Assembly: GCA_964657565.1 (NCBI GenBank)
Contig: CAZZVQ010000009.1
Coordinates: forward strand, 1 to 64,000
Reading direction: 5' to 3'
DNA length: 64,000 nucleotides
Source: JAVVHH01 sp964657565
GTDB taxonomy: Bacteria > Pseudomonadota > Alphaproteobacteria > Acetobacterales > Acetobacteraceae
Of this stretch, positions 43,361 to 51,805 are shown piece after piece (the first letter of the stretch is position 1; every line of letters begins with the position of its first letter). A model generated the notes under the pieces. It ran no database searches, was not told where the DNA came from, and worked only from the letters and a program-made list of their open reading frames with translations. The position numbers and the translations under genes are program-made.

Positions 43361-45708
43361 GCGGGCGCGGCCGTGCCGGTCGGGCTCAATCCGCGCAGCT
43401 GTTCGGCGAGTTCGCGATAGGTGGTGTTGCCCTTGGTCAATATCTGGTCCGCCTCGCCTTGCAGGAGCTGCCGCTCGTCGGCGGTGATGTCCTTGGCGGT
43501 GAGTATGACGACCGCGATGTCCTGCCAATCCTCCCGCGCCCGCAACTGCTTGAGCACCATGAAGCCGTCCATGTCGGGCATCATGAGGTCGAGCAGCACG
43601 ACGGCCGGCTTGGCCTCGTCGGCCATCGTCAGCGCCGTCGGGCCATCGGCGGCGGCGCGCACCTTGAAGCCGGAGCGGTTCAGCATGGCGGTCAGGCGGG
43701 TGCGCGTGTCGGCGTCGTCGTCCACGACGAGGATGTCGTCGCCGATCGCGCCGAGGCGGTAGCGGGCCAGCACGGTGCGCAGCTCGTCCCACTCGATCGG
43801 CTTGGCCAGGTAGTCGTTGGCGCCGAGCGACGCCGCCAACCCCTCCTCGTGCACGAAGGACACCATGATGACCGGCGTGGCGGCCAGGTCCGGATCGCCG
43901 CGGATCGCCGACAGCACCGACCAGCCATCCATCTGCGGCATCATCACGTCGAGCAGCACCACGCGCGGATGCAGCGCCTTGGCCATCGCCAACCCGGTCT
44001 TGCCGTCGCCGGCCTGCCGGGTTACGAAGCCTTCGCGCTGCAGGTAGCGGGCGATGAGGTCACGTGTCCCGGGATCGTCGTCGATGATCAGCACGCTGTC
44101 GTCGCGCGGCGTCATCTCGACCGCCTCGATGGGCTCGGCCGGCGCTTCGGCCAGCTCGACCGGCACGCGGATGATGAAGGTCGAGCCCCTGCCCTGCTCG
44201 CTGGTGACGTCGACCTCGCCGCCCATCAGCTCGGTGAAGGCGCGGGTGATGGACAGGCCGAGCCCGGTGCCGCCATAGCGGCGCGTGGTCGACGAATCCG
44301 CCTGCACGAAGCGCTCGAACAGGCCCGCGAGCTGCTCGGGCGTCAGGCCGATGCCGCTATCCTCGACCGCGAACTCGACCCAGTCCCGCTGCTCGCGCTC
44401 GAAGCGGCGCACCCGGAGCGTGATGGTGCCGCGCTCGGTGAATTTCGCCGCGTTGCCGAGCAGGTTGAACAGGCATTGCCGGAGCTTGACCTGGTCGGTG
44501 TGCATGCCGCCGAGCGGCTGCGGCGCATCGATCAGGAGCGTGTTGCCGCGTTTGCCGACCAGGCTGCCGACCATGTCGGCCACGCTCTTGAGCAAGGCGT
44601 CGACCGAGAACGCCTCGGCGAACGCCGTCATCCGGTTGGCCTCGATCTTGGACAGATCCAGCACGTCGCTGATCATGCTCAGCAGGTGGCGCGCGGCCTC
44701 GTTGATCTTCTGCAGGTCGCCCAGCATGTGGCTCATGCCGGCGTCCTGCACCTCCTCCTCGAGCATCTCGCTGTAGCCGATCACGGCCGAGAGCGGCGTG
44801 CGCAACTCGTGGCTCATATTGGCGATGAACTGGCTCTTGGCCAGGTTCGCCGCCTCGGCCGCCTCCTTGGCCCGCTGCAGCTCGATCTCGGCGGTCTTGC
44901 GGGTGGTGACGTCGGTGTGGATGCCGACCCACTCGAGGACGCGGCCGTCGTCATCCATCACCGGCGCGCCGCGGCCCGCCACGTAGCGCCACTCGCCGTC
45001 GGCCCGGCGCATGCGGTGCTCGATCTTGTAGATGCCGCGCCGCGCCACCGCGTCGTTCCACGCGGCCATCGTGCCGTCGCGGTCGTCGGGGTGGATGGCG
45101 TCGAGCCATCCCAGGCCGGCGATGTCCGCCTCTGACTGTCCGGTGAAGTCGCGCCAGGGCGAGGTGTCGCCCATCAACTCGCCCGTCACGTTCGCCCGCC
45201 AGACGATCTGCGAGACCGCCGCGACCAGCGAGCGGTAGCGGTGCTCCTTGCGCACCATCTCCTGTTCCTGCTCGATCGCCTCCGAGATGTCGGTATTGGT
45301 GCCGATCCAGCGGATGATGTTGCCTTCGGCGTCACGCGACGGCGTCGCGCGCGAGAGGAACCAGCGCCAGACCCCGTCATGCCGCCGCAGCGGGAAGGTA
45401 TCTTCCCAGTCTTGACCCGCCTCGATCGACCGCTTGAACGAGGTGACCACCCGGTCGAGATGCTCGGGGTCCTGCACCTTGTCCCACCCCCACCCGATCA
45501 TCTCGTCGACCGCGAGGCCGGTGAACTGCACCCAGCGGTCGTTGTACCAGAATATCGACCCCGACGTGTCGGCGAGCCAGCACAGTTGGGGCAAGCCATT
45601 CGCAAGCGCGACCAGGTCGGAGAAGTCAGGCTGCTGTGGCATGGATTTCGAGGACCGATCCCGCTCCGAATGACAACCCTGACGCGATGACGCTTCCATG
45701 GGTTGCAC
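43357..45708 (-). CDS. hybrid sensor histidine kinase, PAS-PAS-HisKA-HATPase-REC-REC
   Basis: The 783-residue protein has no TM segments. Two PAS/PAC domains occupy about 30-145 and 155-275. HisKA has the phospho-acceptor His300 in FIANMSHELRTPLS, followed by HATPase with NLLGNAAKF and GTGLGLSI. Receiver 1 has VVLLDVMMPQMDG and receiver 2 VVLLDLMMPDMDG. It is a cytoplasmic phosphorelay sensor, probably for redox or small ligands. The first start is GTG 45708; ATG 45699 is an alternative. It is translationally coupled to the downstream membrane protein. No separate response regulator is adjacent. Confidence 0.9.
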   Translation of the reverse strand: MQPMEASSRQGCHSERDRSSKSMPQQPDFSDLVALANGLPQLCWLADTSGSIFWYNDRWVQFTGLAVDEMIGWGWDKVQDPEHLDRVVTSFKRSIEAGQDWEDTFPLRRHDGVWRWFLSRATPSRDAEGNIIRWIGTNTDISEAIEQEQEMVRKEHRYRSLVAAVSQIVWRANVTGELMGDTSPWRDFTGQSEADIAGLGWLDAIHPDDRDGTMAAWNDAVARRGIYKIEHRMRRADGEWRYVAGRGAPVMDDDGRVLEWVGIHTDVTTRKTAEIELQRAKEAAEAANLAKSQFIANMSHELRTPLSAVIGYSEMLEEEVQDAGMSHMLGDLQKINEAARHLLSMISDVLDLSKIEANRMTAFAEAFSVDALLKSVADMVGSLVGKRGNTLLIDAPQPLGGMHTDQVKLRQCLFNLLGNAAKFTERGTITLRVRRFEREQRDWVEFAVEDSGIGLTPEQLAGLFERFVQADSSTTRRYGGTGLGLSITRAFTELMGGEVDVTSEQGRGSTFIIRVPVELAEAPAEPIEAVEMTPRDDSVLIIDDDPGTRDLIARYLQREGFVTRQAGDGKTGLAMAKALHPRVVLLDVMMPQMDGWSVLSAIRGDPDLAATPVIMVSFVHEEGLAASLGANDYLAKPIEWDELRTVLARYRLGAIGDDILVVDDDADTRTRLTAMLNRSGFKVRAAADGPTALTMADEAKPAVVLLDLMMPDMDGFMVLKQLRAREDWQDIAVVILTAKDITADERQLLQGEADQILTKGNTTYRELAEQLRGLSPTGTAAPA

Positions 45709-45741
45709 TTACCTGCTGTGACTGAGCGGAAACTTAGGATG

Positions 45742-46908
45742 TCACCCAATCTGCCCGGTATAATTCTCCGCCAGCACCCGCTGCGCCGTGGGCGACCCGG
45801 CGAGTGCGTCGAATTCGGCGCGCTGCATGCGCCGGGTGAAGGCGTCGTGCTCCGGGAAGGTGTGCAGCAGCGTCGTCATCGACCAGCTGAACCGCTCGGT
45901 CTTCCAGATCCGGTCCAACACACGCGGCGAGTAATGGTCGATCCCGGCGTCGGACCCCGCGCTGTAATGCTCCGCCAGCGCCTCGAACAGCACCCGCACG
46001 TCGTGGATCGCGAGATTGAGCCCCTTGGCGCCGGTCGGCGGCACGATATGGGCGGAGTCGCCGGCCAGGAACATATGGCCGAAGCGGAGCGGCTCGGCGA
46101 CGAAGGAGCGCAGCGGCGCGATCGACTTCTCGATCGACGGGCCTCGCTGCAGCGCGTTGGCGACGGCCGGGTTCACCCGGCGGCTCAGCTCGTCGTAGAA
46201 GCGCTCGTCCGGCCAGTCCTCGACCTTCTCGTCCATGCTGCATTGGATGTAGTAGCGGCTGCGGCTCGCCGAGCGCATCGAGCATAGCGCGAACCCGCGG
46301 GCGTGATGGGCGTAGACCAGCTCATGCGCGGCCGGCGGCTTGTCGACCAGCACGCCGAGCCAGCCGAACGGATACACCCGCTCGAACAGCCGCAGCTGCT
46401 CGGCCGGAATGCTCTTGCGGCAGACGCCATGGAACCCGTCGCACCCGGCGATGTAGTCGCACGCGAGACGCTGCCGTTCGCCGTGTCGGGTGAAATGCAC
46501 CACCGGGCTGCCGTCGACCCCTTCGAGCGACACGTCCTTGGCCTCGTACAGGGTCGGCGCGCCCGACGCGGCCCGCAGCGCCATGAGGTCGCGCGTCACC
46601 TCGGTCTGGCCATAGACCATGACCGAGCGCCCGGTCAGCGCGGCCAAGTCGATCCGCAGCGCATCGCCGTCGAACGACAGCTCGAACCCGTCGTGCGGCA
46701 AACCCTCCGCCCGCATCCGGGCCCCGGCGCCGCTCTGCTCCAGCAGGTCGACCGTCCCCTGCTCCAGCACGCCGGCCCGGATCCGCCCCAGCACGTAGTC
46801 GCCGGACTGCCGCTCGAGGATGACGTTGTCGATCCCCTCCCGCGTCAGCAGGTGCCCCAGCATCAGCCCGGCCGGCCCGCCGCCGATGATCGCGACCTTG
46901 GTGCGCAC
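45742..46908 (-). CDS. pobA: 4-hydroxybenzoate 3-monooxygenase
   Basis: The 388-residue flavoprotein matches PobA in length and motifs. FAD-binding GGGPAGLMLG comes first, then GRIRAGVLEQGTVDLL near residue 41 with the substrate-pocket arginine. YIAGCDGFHG follows, then GDSAHIVPPTGAKGLNLAIHDV. It hydroxylates 4-hydroxybenzoate to protocatechuate with NADPH and O2. Start is GTG 46908. It is the last gene of the leftward aromatic operon, following the amidohydrolase (46910) directly. No protocatechuate ring-cleavage genes are in the window. Confidence 0.93.
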   Translation of the reverse strand: MRTKVAIIGGGPAGLMLGHLLTREGIDNVILERQSGDYVLGRIRAGVLEQGTVDLLEQSGAGARMRAEGLPHDGFELSFDGDALRIDLAALTGRSVMVYGQTEVTRDLMALRAASGAPTLYEAKDVSLEGVDGSPVVHFTRHGERQRLACDYIAGCDGFHGVCRKSIPAEQLRLFERVYPFGWLGVLVDKPPAAHELVYAHHARGFALCSMRSASRSRYYIQCSMDEKVEDWPDERFYDELSRRVNPAVANALQRGPSIEKSIAPLRSFVAEPLRFGHMFLAGDSAHIVPPTGAKGLNLAIHDVRVLFEALAEHYSAGSDAGIDHYSPRVLDRIWKTERFSWSMTTLLHTFPEHDAFTRRMQRAEFDALAGSPTAQRVLAENYTGQIG

Positions 46909-46909
46909 C

Positions 46910-47803
46910 TTAAGCCTGCGGCAGTGCGGCGCGGGCGCGTCCAGCCGCCTCGATCGCGGGTGCCAGGTTCAGGATCCGCGTTGCATTGGTGACGAAGAGC
47001 TTGTCGATCACGCCCGGTTTGAAGCCCTGCATCTCCCACTCGTCGCAACATTGGGCCGGACTCCAGCCAGGATAGTCCGAGCCGAACAAGACCTTGTCCT
47101 GCAGCCGCCGCTGCATGTCGTGCTTGAGCGGCGCTGGAATGTACTTCGGCCCCCAGCCGGAGATGTCGATGGACACGTTCCGCTTGTGCAGCGCGACCGC
47201 GATCAGCTCCTCCGTCCAGGGCCAGCCCGGATGCGCGGCGACGATGTTCAGCCGCGGGAACTCGGCCGCGACGCTGTCGATATGGATCGGCCGCCCATGA
47301 CCGAGCTTGAAGCCGAGGCCGCCGGGCTCGTTGGCGCCGATCGCCGTCGTGCCGCAATGGATCAGCACCGGGGCCCCGAGCGATTGCAGCAGGTCCCAGA
47401 TCGGCAGGAACTGGCGGTCCGACGGATTGAACGCCTGCACCGGCGGCTGGTATTTCACGCCCATCAGCCCGAGATCTCGAATGGCGTGCTCGATCTCCTC
47501 CAGCCCGGTCCGCCCCCGCCACGGATCGACCACCGCCCAGCCCGGCAGGAACACGTCGGGGAAACGCTGGCAGAGCGCGGCCAGTTGGTCGTTGGTGTAG
47601 ACCGTGCCGGCAGCCCCGTGCTGCGCGTCCCAGGCGATCGGCAGCGCCAGGCAGTCGTCGCGGCGGAAATCGGCGGCGATCTGCTCGTCCGGGCGGGCCT
47701 CGAACTTGCCGGGGAACATGCGTTGCGCGGCTTCGTGGAAATGGATGCTCGCCTGGACATAGGCGGCGTTCATGGGATGCACGTGAACGTCGATGGCTCT
47801 CAC
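46910..47803 (-). CDS. amidohydrolase-2 family enzyme
   Basis: The 297-residue TIM-barrel enzyme starts at GTG 47803 (GTGA overlap with the CobW gene). It begins with DVHVHP (His7, His9), the first metal ligands, followed by HCGTTA, AHPGWPW and SDYPGW, the remaining ligands of the family. Relatives include decarboxylases such as ACMSD and hydrolases or lactonases such as LigI of aromatic catabolism. In this operon a C-C or thioester cleaving step is likely, giving 4-hydroxybenzoate for PobA. The exact reaction is an inference. Confidence 0.82.
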   Translation of the reverse strand: MRAIDVHVHPMNAAYVQASIHFHEAAQRMFPGKFEARPDEQIAADFRRDDCLALPIAWDAQHGAAGTVYTNDQLAALCQRFPDVFLPGWAVVDPWRGRTGLEEIEHAIRDLGLMGVKYQPPVQAFNPSDRQFLPIWDLLQSLGAPVLIHCGTTAIGANEPGGLGFKLGHGRPIHIDSVAAEFPRLNIVAAHPGWPWTEELIAVALHKRNVSIDISGWGPKYIPAPLKHDMQRRLQDKVLFGSDYPGWSPAQCCDEWEMQGFKPGVIDKLFVTNATRILNLAPAIEAAGRARAALPQA

Positions 47804-48810
47804 GCGGGCACTCCTTCGGTCAGTTGGGGCAGCGCGCGCGCCCATTCGGCGCGCAGCCGGGAAGCCAGCGCCGGGTCGCGCACGATGAGGACGAGGCGCG
47901 AGCGGCGGTCGGCGCTCGGCCAGTCCGGCAGCTCCGCCGGCGGATGCAGGACGTGGTGCACGCCCTGGATCACGACGGGGCGCGGCCGGCCGGCGATCGC
48001 CAGCAGCCCCTTCACCCGCAGCAGCGCGTCGGCATGTCCGGTGCGGACCGTGCGCAGCCAGCGGTCGAATGCGGACCAATGCAGCGGCGCCTCGGCGACG
48101 AGCGAAACCGAGCTGATCCCCTCGGAATGGGTGTGGGGCGCGTGCCGCTCGACCCATTCGGCAATCGGCGAGACGGGCGCCGTGAGGTCGAGGAAGCTGG
48201 CCGAGAACAGGGCCGCCGGGTCGGCGGCACCGTGCCGCGCTTCCAGCACCCGTGCTCCCCCCAGAGCGTCGATGACGGGCGCCGGGTCGGCCAGGTCGCC
48301 CTTGGTGACCACGAGAACATCGGCCAACGCGACCTGCTGCCGCGCTTCCGGATGCTCGTCGAGCTGACGCAAGCCGAACATCGCGTCCACGACCGTGACG
48401 ATGCTGTCCAACCGCATCACGCGCGATAGGGTCGGCTGGCGCAGGATGGCCTGGGCGATCGGCGCCGGGTCGGCCAGGCCGGAGGGTTCGACGATAAGGC
48501 GGGCGAAACGCGGGATCGCCCCGCTCTCGCGGCGGCTGAAGATGCGCATGACCGCGTCTTCCATGTCGCCGGCGAGGTTGCAGCACAGGCAGCCATTGGC
48601 CATGACGACGGTCTTGTCGTCGCCATGGTCGATGAGGTGCTGGTCGAGCGGGATCTCGCCGAACTCGTTGATGGCGACGGCGGTATCGGCCATGCGGGGG
48701 TCTTGCAGCAGGCGGTTCAGCAGCGTGGTCTTACCGCTGCCGAGGAAGCCGCTCAGGACGGCGACGGGAAGCCGGTCGCGATCCTCCTCCGGGCTCAGGG
48801 GGTAGATCAT
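47800..48810 (-). CDS. CobW/G3E family GTPase, metallochaperone-like
   Basis: The 336-residue protein has Walker A GFLGSGKTT (21-29), the metal-binding CxCC motif (Cys74, Cys76, Cys77 in GCLCCN) and VEPSGLADPAP. A CobW C-terminal domain lies at about 235-330. G3E GTPases with CxCC deliver zinc or cobalt to client enzymes. The overlap with the amidohydrolase gene suggests that metalloenzyme may be the client. An in-frame upstream extension is only a repeat translation, so the start is ATG 48810. Confidence 0.87.
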   Translation of the reverse strand: MIYPLSPEEDRDRLPVAVLSGFLGSGKTTLLNRLLQDPRMADTAVAINEFGEIPLDQHLIDHGDDKTVVMANGCLCCNLAGDMEDAVMRIFSRRESGAIPRFARLIVEPSGLADPAPIAQAILRQPTLSRVMRLDSIVTVVDAMFGLRQLDEHPEARQQVALADVLVVTKGDLADPAPVIDALGGARVLEARHGAADPAALFSASFLDLTAPVSPIAEWVERHAPHTHSEGISSVSLVAEAPLHWSAFDRWLRTVRTGHADALLRVKGLLAIAGRPRPVVIQGVHHVLHPPAELPDWPSADRRSRLVLIVRDPALASRLRAEWARALPQLTEGVPA

Positions 48811-48817
48811 GCGGCCC

Positions 48818-48872
48818 GGTGGGCTGAAGCCCACCCTACGAAGGACATGTGTAGGGTGGGCTTTAGCCCACC
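48818..48872. repeat. REP-like paired palindromes
   Basis: Two 18-base palindromes, GGTGGGCT-GA-AGCCCACC (48818-48835) and GGTGGGCT-TT-AGCCCACC (48855-48872), face each other. The outer arms (48818-48839 and 48851-48872) also pair with one mismatch across 11 bases. The whole lies between two co-directional genes. Such GTGGGCT elements are interspersed in many proteobacterial genomes and resemble REP/BIME units. It may act as an mRNA stabiliser or terminator-like structure. Confidence 0.75.
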
Positions 48873-48889
48873 AACCCCACACGCAGCCA

Positions 48890-50086
48890 TCAACGGTTCA
48901 CCAACTTGCATTCGCTCTGGCTGAGCGGCCGGAACGCCTGATCGCCGGGGATCGTCGCCACGATGCGGGCGAGGTCCCACGGGCCCTTGCTGGCGCCGGG
49001 CTGCTTGACTTGCAACACCTGGATCGGCCGGATCACCCGCCCGTCGGGCCGCACGGAGCCGCCGCCCGGCGTCATGAAATCCTCGACCGGCAGCTCGCGC
49101 ATCTTGGCCATCACCGCCGCGGTGTTGGCCGTATCGGCCGCCTTCACCGCCTTCAGATAGTGCATGATCGCGCCATAGATGCCGGCCTGATAGCTGTTCG
49201 GCTCCGCACCAACGCGCTCGAAGAAACGCTTCGACCAGGTCCGCGCCGCGTCGTCCTGATCCCAGTAGAATGCCTCGGCGAAATAGATCCCCTTCGCCGT
49301 CTCGAGCCCGATCGCCTTGACGTCGGTCACCGTCATCCAGAACCCGGCCAGCTTCTGCCCGCCATCGATGATGCCGAACTCGCTCGCCTGCTTGGCCGCG
49401 TTGACCAGGTCGCCGCCCACGTTCATCAGCGCCACCACCTGCGCCTTGGACGCCTGCGCGGCCACGATCGGCGACGACATGTCGGTCGTGAACAGCGGAT
49501 GCGCCGCGCTGCCGACCACCGTCGCCCCACCGGCCGCCAGCACGGGGAGGATGTCGCGCACCAGCGCCTTGCCGATCGTGATGTCCACCGAGAGCAGGAA
49601 CCACGTCTTGTTCCCCTCCGCCAGCAGCGGCGCCGGCACCGCGTGGTCGATCGCGTAGGTGTCGATCACCCAGTGCAGCCCGTTCGGCGAACACTGCGAC
49701 CCCGTGATCTCCGGCGCGCCCGACCCGGTGATGATGCTGATCCGGTCCTTCTCGCGCGCCATCGCTTGCACGGCCAGCCCGATCGCCGAGTTCGACAACC
49801 CGGTGACCATCTGCACGTCTTGCTTGTCGAACCACTCCCGCACCAGCGCGGATGCCACATCCGGCTTGCTCTGCCCGTCCCCGGTGACCAGCTCGATCTT
49901 GCGGCCGATCACCTCGGGGCCAAAATCCTCCACCGCCATCTGCGCCGCCACGACCGCGCCCTTGCCGTAGACCGAGGCCATCGAGGTGCTGAGATCCTCC
50001 TCCATGCCGATCCGCAGCGGCGGCGTTTGTGCCTGCGCCGTGCTCAGCGCGGTGGCGGCGAGCAGTCCCAACAGCAACTTCCTCAT
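48890..50086 (-). CDS. periplasmic substrate-binding protein, Leu/Ile/Val or aromatic-acid type
   Basis: The 398-residue protein has a signal peptide (MRKLLLGLLAATALSTAQAQ) and a type I periplasmic-binding fold (LRIGMEEDLST start, then SQCSPNGLHW). It is a paralogue of the 33965 protein. It lies inside the aromatic operon with no ABC permease, so it may feed the MFS importer or act in another uptake system. A ligand such as a hydroxycinnamate is possible given its neighbours but is not shown by sequence. Confidence 0.82.
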   Translation of the reverse strand: MRKLLLGLLAATALSTAQAQTPPLRIGMEEDLSTSMASVYGKGAVVAAQMAVEDFGPEVIGRKIELVTGDGQSKPDVASALVREWFDKQDVQMVTGLSNSAIGLAVQAMAREKDRISIITGSGAPEITGSQCSPNGLHWVIDTYAIDHAVPAPLLAEGNKTWFLLSVDITIGKALVRDILPVLAAGGATVVGSAAHPLFTTDMSSPIVAAQASKAQVVALMNVGGDLVNAAKQASEFGIIDGGQKLAGFWMTVTDVKAIGLETAKGIYFAEAFYWDQDDAARTWSKRFFERVGAEPNSYQAGIYGAIMHYLKAVKAADTANTAAVMAKMRELPVEDFMTPGGGSVRPDGRVIRPIQVLQVKQPGASKGPWDLARIVATIPGDQAFRPLSQSECKLVNR

Positions 50087-50099
50087 GACGTCGTCTTCC

Positions 50100-50996
50100 C
50101 TATTCGAATGTGATGCCGACGCTCTGCGGCGTCTGGCCGATCTCGGCGCCCCACGCCTCGGCGATCGCGTCCGCGGTCCAGCCGCCGGGTCGATACGCCG
50201 CCTCGATCTCTTGCGGATGCGACCAGACCGAGAGCCGGTCGCCGCCGATCCCGATACATTGGCCGGTGATGCCCGCCGAGCGGTCCGACGCCAGGAACAC
50301 GAACAGCGGCGCCACGTCGGCCGCGGTGCCCATGCCCATGCCGACGCGGAGCTGGTCCGGCACGGGCTCGCCGCGCTCGACCGCGGCGGCGGCCTCGGCG
50401 AACATCGGCATGGTGGCGACCATGCGGGTCAGTGCGTTGGGCACGATGGCGTTGACGGTCACGCCGGCCTTGGCGGCTTCCATCGACCAGGTGCGCGCGA
50501 AAGCGGCGATGCCGGCCTTGGCGGCCGAATACGCGGTCTGGCCGAAATTGCCGCGCTGCCCGGCGATCGAGGCGACGAGGATCAGCCGGCCGCCACCGGG
50601 TCGCGAGCGGAAATGCCGGATCGCGGCGCGGGCGCACGTGAAAGTGCCACGCAGATGGGTGGCGATGACGGCGTCGAAATCGACATCCTCGGTGTTCCAC
50701 AGCACGCGGTCGCGCAGGATCCCGGCATTGGCGCACATCGCGTCCAACCGCCCGAACGCCGAGAGCGCCCGCTCGACGCACAATTCAGCCGCTTCCGCCG
50801 TCCCGATCGCCGCCACCGCGGTCACGGCCCGGCCGCCCTCCCGCTCGATCCCGGCCACCGCCGCCTCCGCCAGCCCGGCCTCGACATCATTGACCACCAC
50901 CGCCGCCCCCGCCGCCGCCAGCGCGCGGGCCGCCTGCAGCCCGATGCCCTGCCCTGCCCCGGTGACCACCGCGACCTTGCCGCCCAAATCCATCAT
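50100..50996 (-). CDS. SDR-family 3-hydroxyacyl-CoA-type dehydrogenase
   Basis: The 298-residue protein has TGAGQGIG (12-19), VVVNDVE, CANAGI and the catalytic Ser143, Tyr156 and Lys160. The VVVND beta-2 end and overall pattern resemble the dehydrogenase part of MFE-2-type beta-oxidation enzymes. It should oxidise a 3-hydroxyacyl-CoA to a 3-ketoacyl-CoA with NAD. It overlaps the enoyl-CoA hydratase gene by 4 bases and is followed by the binding protein. Confidence 0.85.
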   Translation of the reverse strand: MMDLGGKVAVVTGAGQGIGLQAARALAAAGAAVVVNDVEAGLAEAAVAGIEREGGRAVTAVAAIGTAEAAELCVERALSAFGRLDAMCANAGILRDRVLWNTEDVDFDAVIATHLRGTFTCARAAIRHFRSRPGGGRLILVASIAGQRGNFGQTAYSAAKAGIAAFARTWSMEAAKAGVTVNAIVPNALTRMVATMPMFAEAAAAVERGEPVPDQLRVGMGMGTAADVAPLFVFLASDRSAGITGQCIGIGGDRLSVWSHPQEIEAAYRPGGWTADAIAEAWGAEIGQTPQSVGITFE

Positions 50997-51805
50997 CGCC
51001 CCCTGAATACCGCCGGCCGCTTTTCCATGAAGGCCAGCGGCCCCTCGCGCGCATCCTCGGTCGCCATGATCGCCGCCTTGGCCGCATCCTCGAGATCATA
51101 CGCCGCCCCGAGCGGCAGCCCGCTGCCGTCGCGCACCGTGCGCTTGATCGCGCGCACTGCGACGGGGCCGTTGGCGGCGATCCGCGCGGCGAACGCCATT
51201 GCGGTCGGCAGCACCTGGTCCGCCGGCACGACACGGTTGACCAAGCCCATGCGCAACGCCTCGTCGGCGCCGACGCTGTCGCCGAGTAGAAGAAGCTCCA
51301 TCGCGTGACAATAAGCGACCTGCCGCGGCAACCGTGCCAGACTGCCGGCGAACGGGATCAGCGCTCGCTTCACCTCCGGCAGCCCGAAACTCGCATGCGC
51401 CGCCGCGATCCTGATGTCGGCCGCCAGCACCGTCTCCATCCCGCCGGCCAGACACGCCCCATTGATCGCCGCCACCACCGGCTTGTCGAACGCGAACCGC
51501 CGCAGCGCCGAGCGGTCGATGATCGCGGAATCGGCCAGCAGACGCCGGTCCCACTCGTCCTGCGGCGCCCGCGCGCCCGTCATCAGCGGCAGCGTCAGCG
51601 CGAGGTCGCCGCCGCTGCAGAACGCCCGGTCGCCGGCGCCGGTGAGCACGACGACGCGCACCGCATCGTCCCCGGCCGCGGCGAGCAGCGCGTCGGCGAG
51701 GCGGCAGGCCATCTCCGGCGAGATAGCATTGCGCGCGGCCGGCCGGTTGAGCGTCAGCAGCAGGACCCCGTCCCGCTCCTCAGACAGCAGATGCGGCTCG
51801 CTCAC
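50993..51805 (-). CDS. enoyl-CoA hydratase/isomerase
   Basis: The 270-residue crotonase has the oxyanion-hole blocks AFCSGGDL and NGACLAGGMETVLAADI, plus ALIPFAGSLARLPRQV. In this operon it would hydrate an enoyl-CoA made by the ligase. Ferulate-CoA hydratase-lyases share this fold; I cannot separate hydratase from lyase by eye. Start GTG 51805 overlaps the ligase stop (GTGA), and the stop overlaps the SDR start. Confidence 0.87.
   Translation of the reverse strand: MSEPHLLSEERDGVLLLTLNRPAARNAISPEMACRLADALLAAAGDDAVRVVVLTGAGDRAFCSGGDLALTLPLMTGARAPQDEWDRRLLADSAIIDRSALRRFAFDKPVVAAINGACLAGGMETVLAADIRIAAAHASFGLPEVKRALIPFAGSLARLPRQVAYCHAMELLLLGDSVGADEALRMGLVNRVVPADQVLPTAMAFAARIAANGPVAVRAIKRTVRDGSGLPLGAAYDLEDAAKAAIMATEDAREGPLAFMEKRPAVFRGR

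Noticed and set aside
48855..48872. Rho-independent terminator after the binding-protein gene
   Set aside because: The stems have no T-run and the structure is mirrored; it matches an interspersed REP-like element better.
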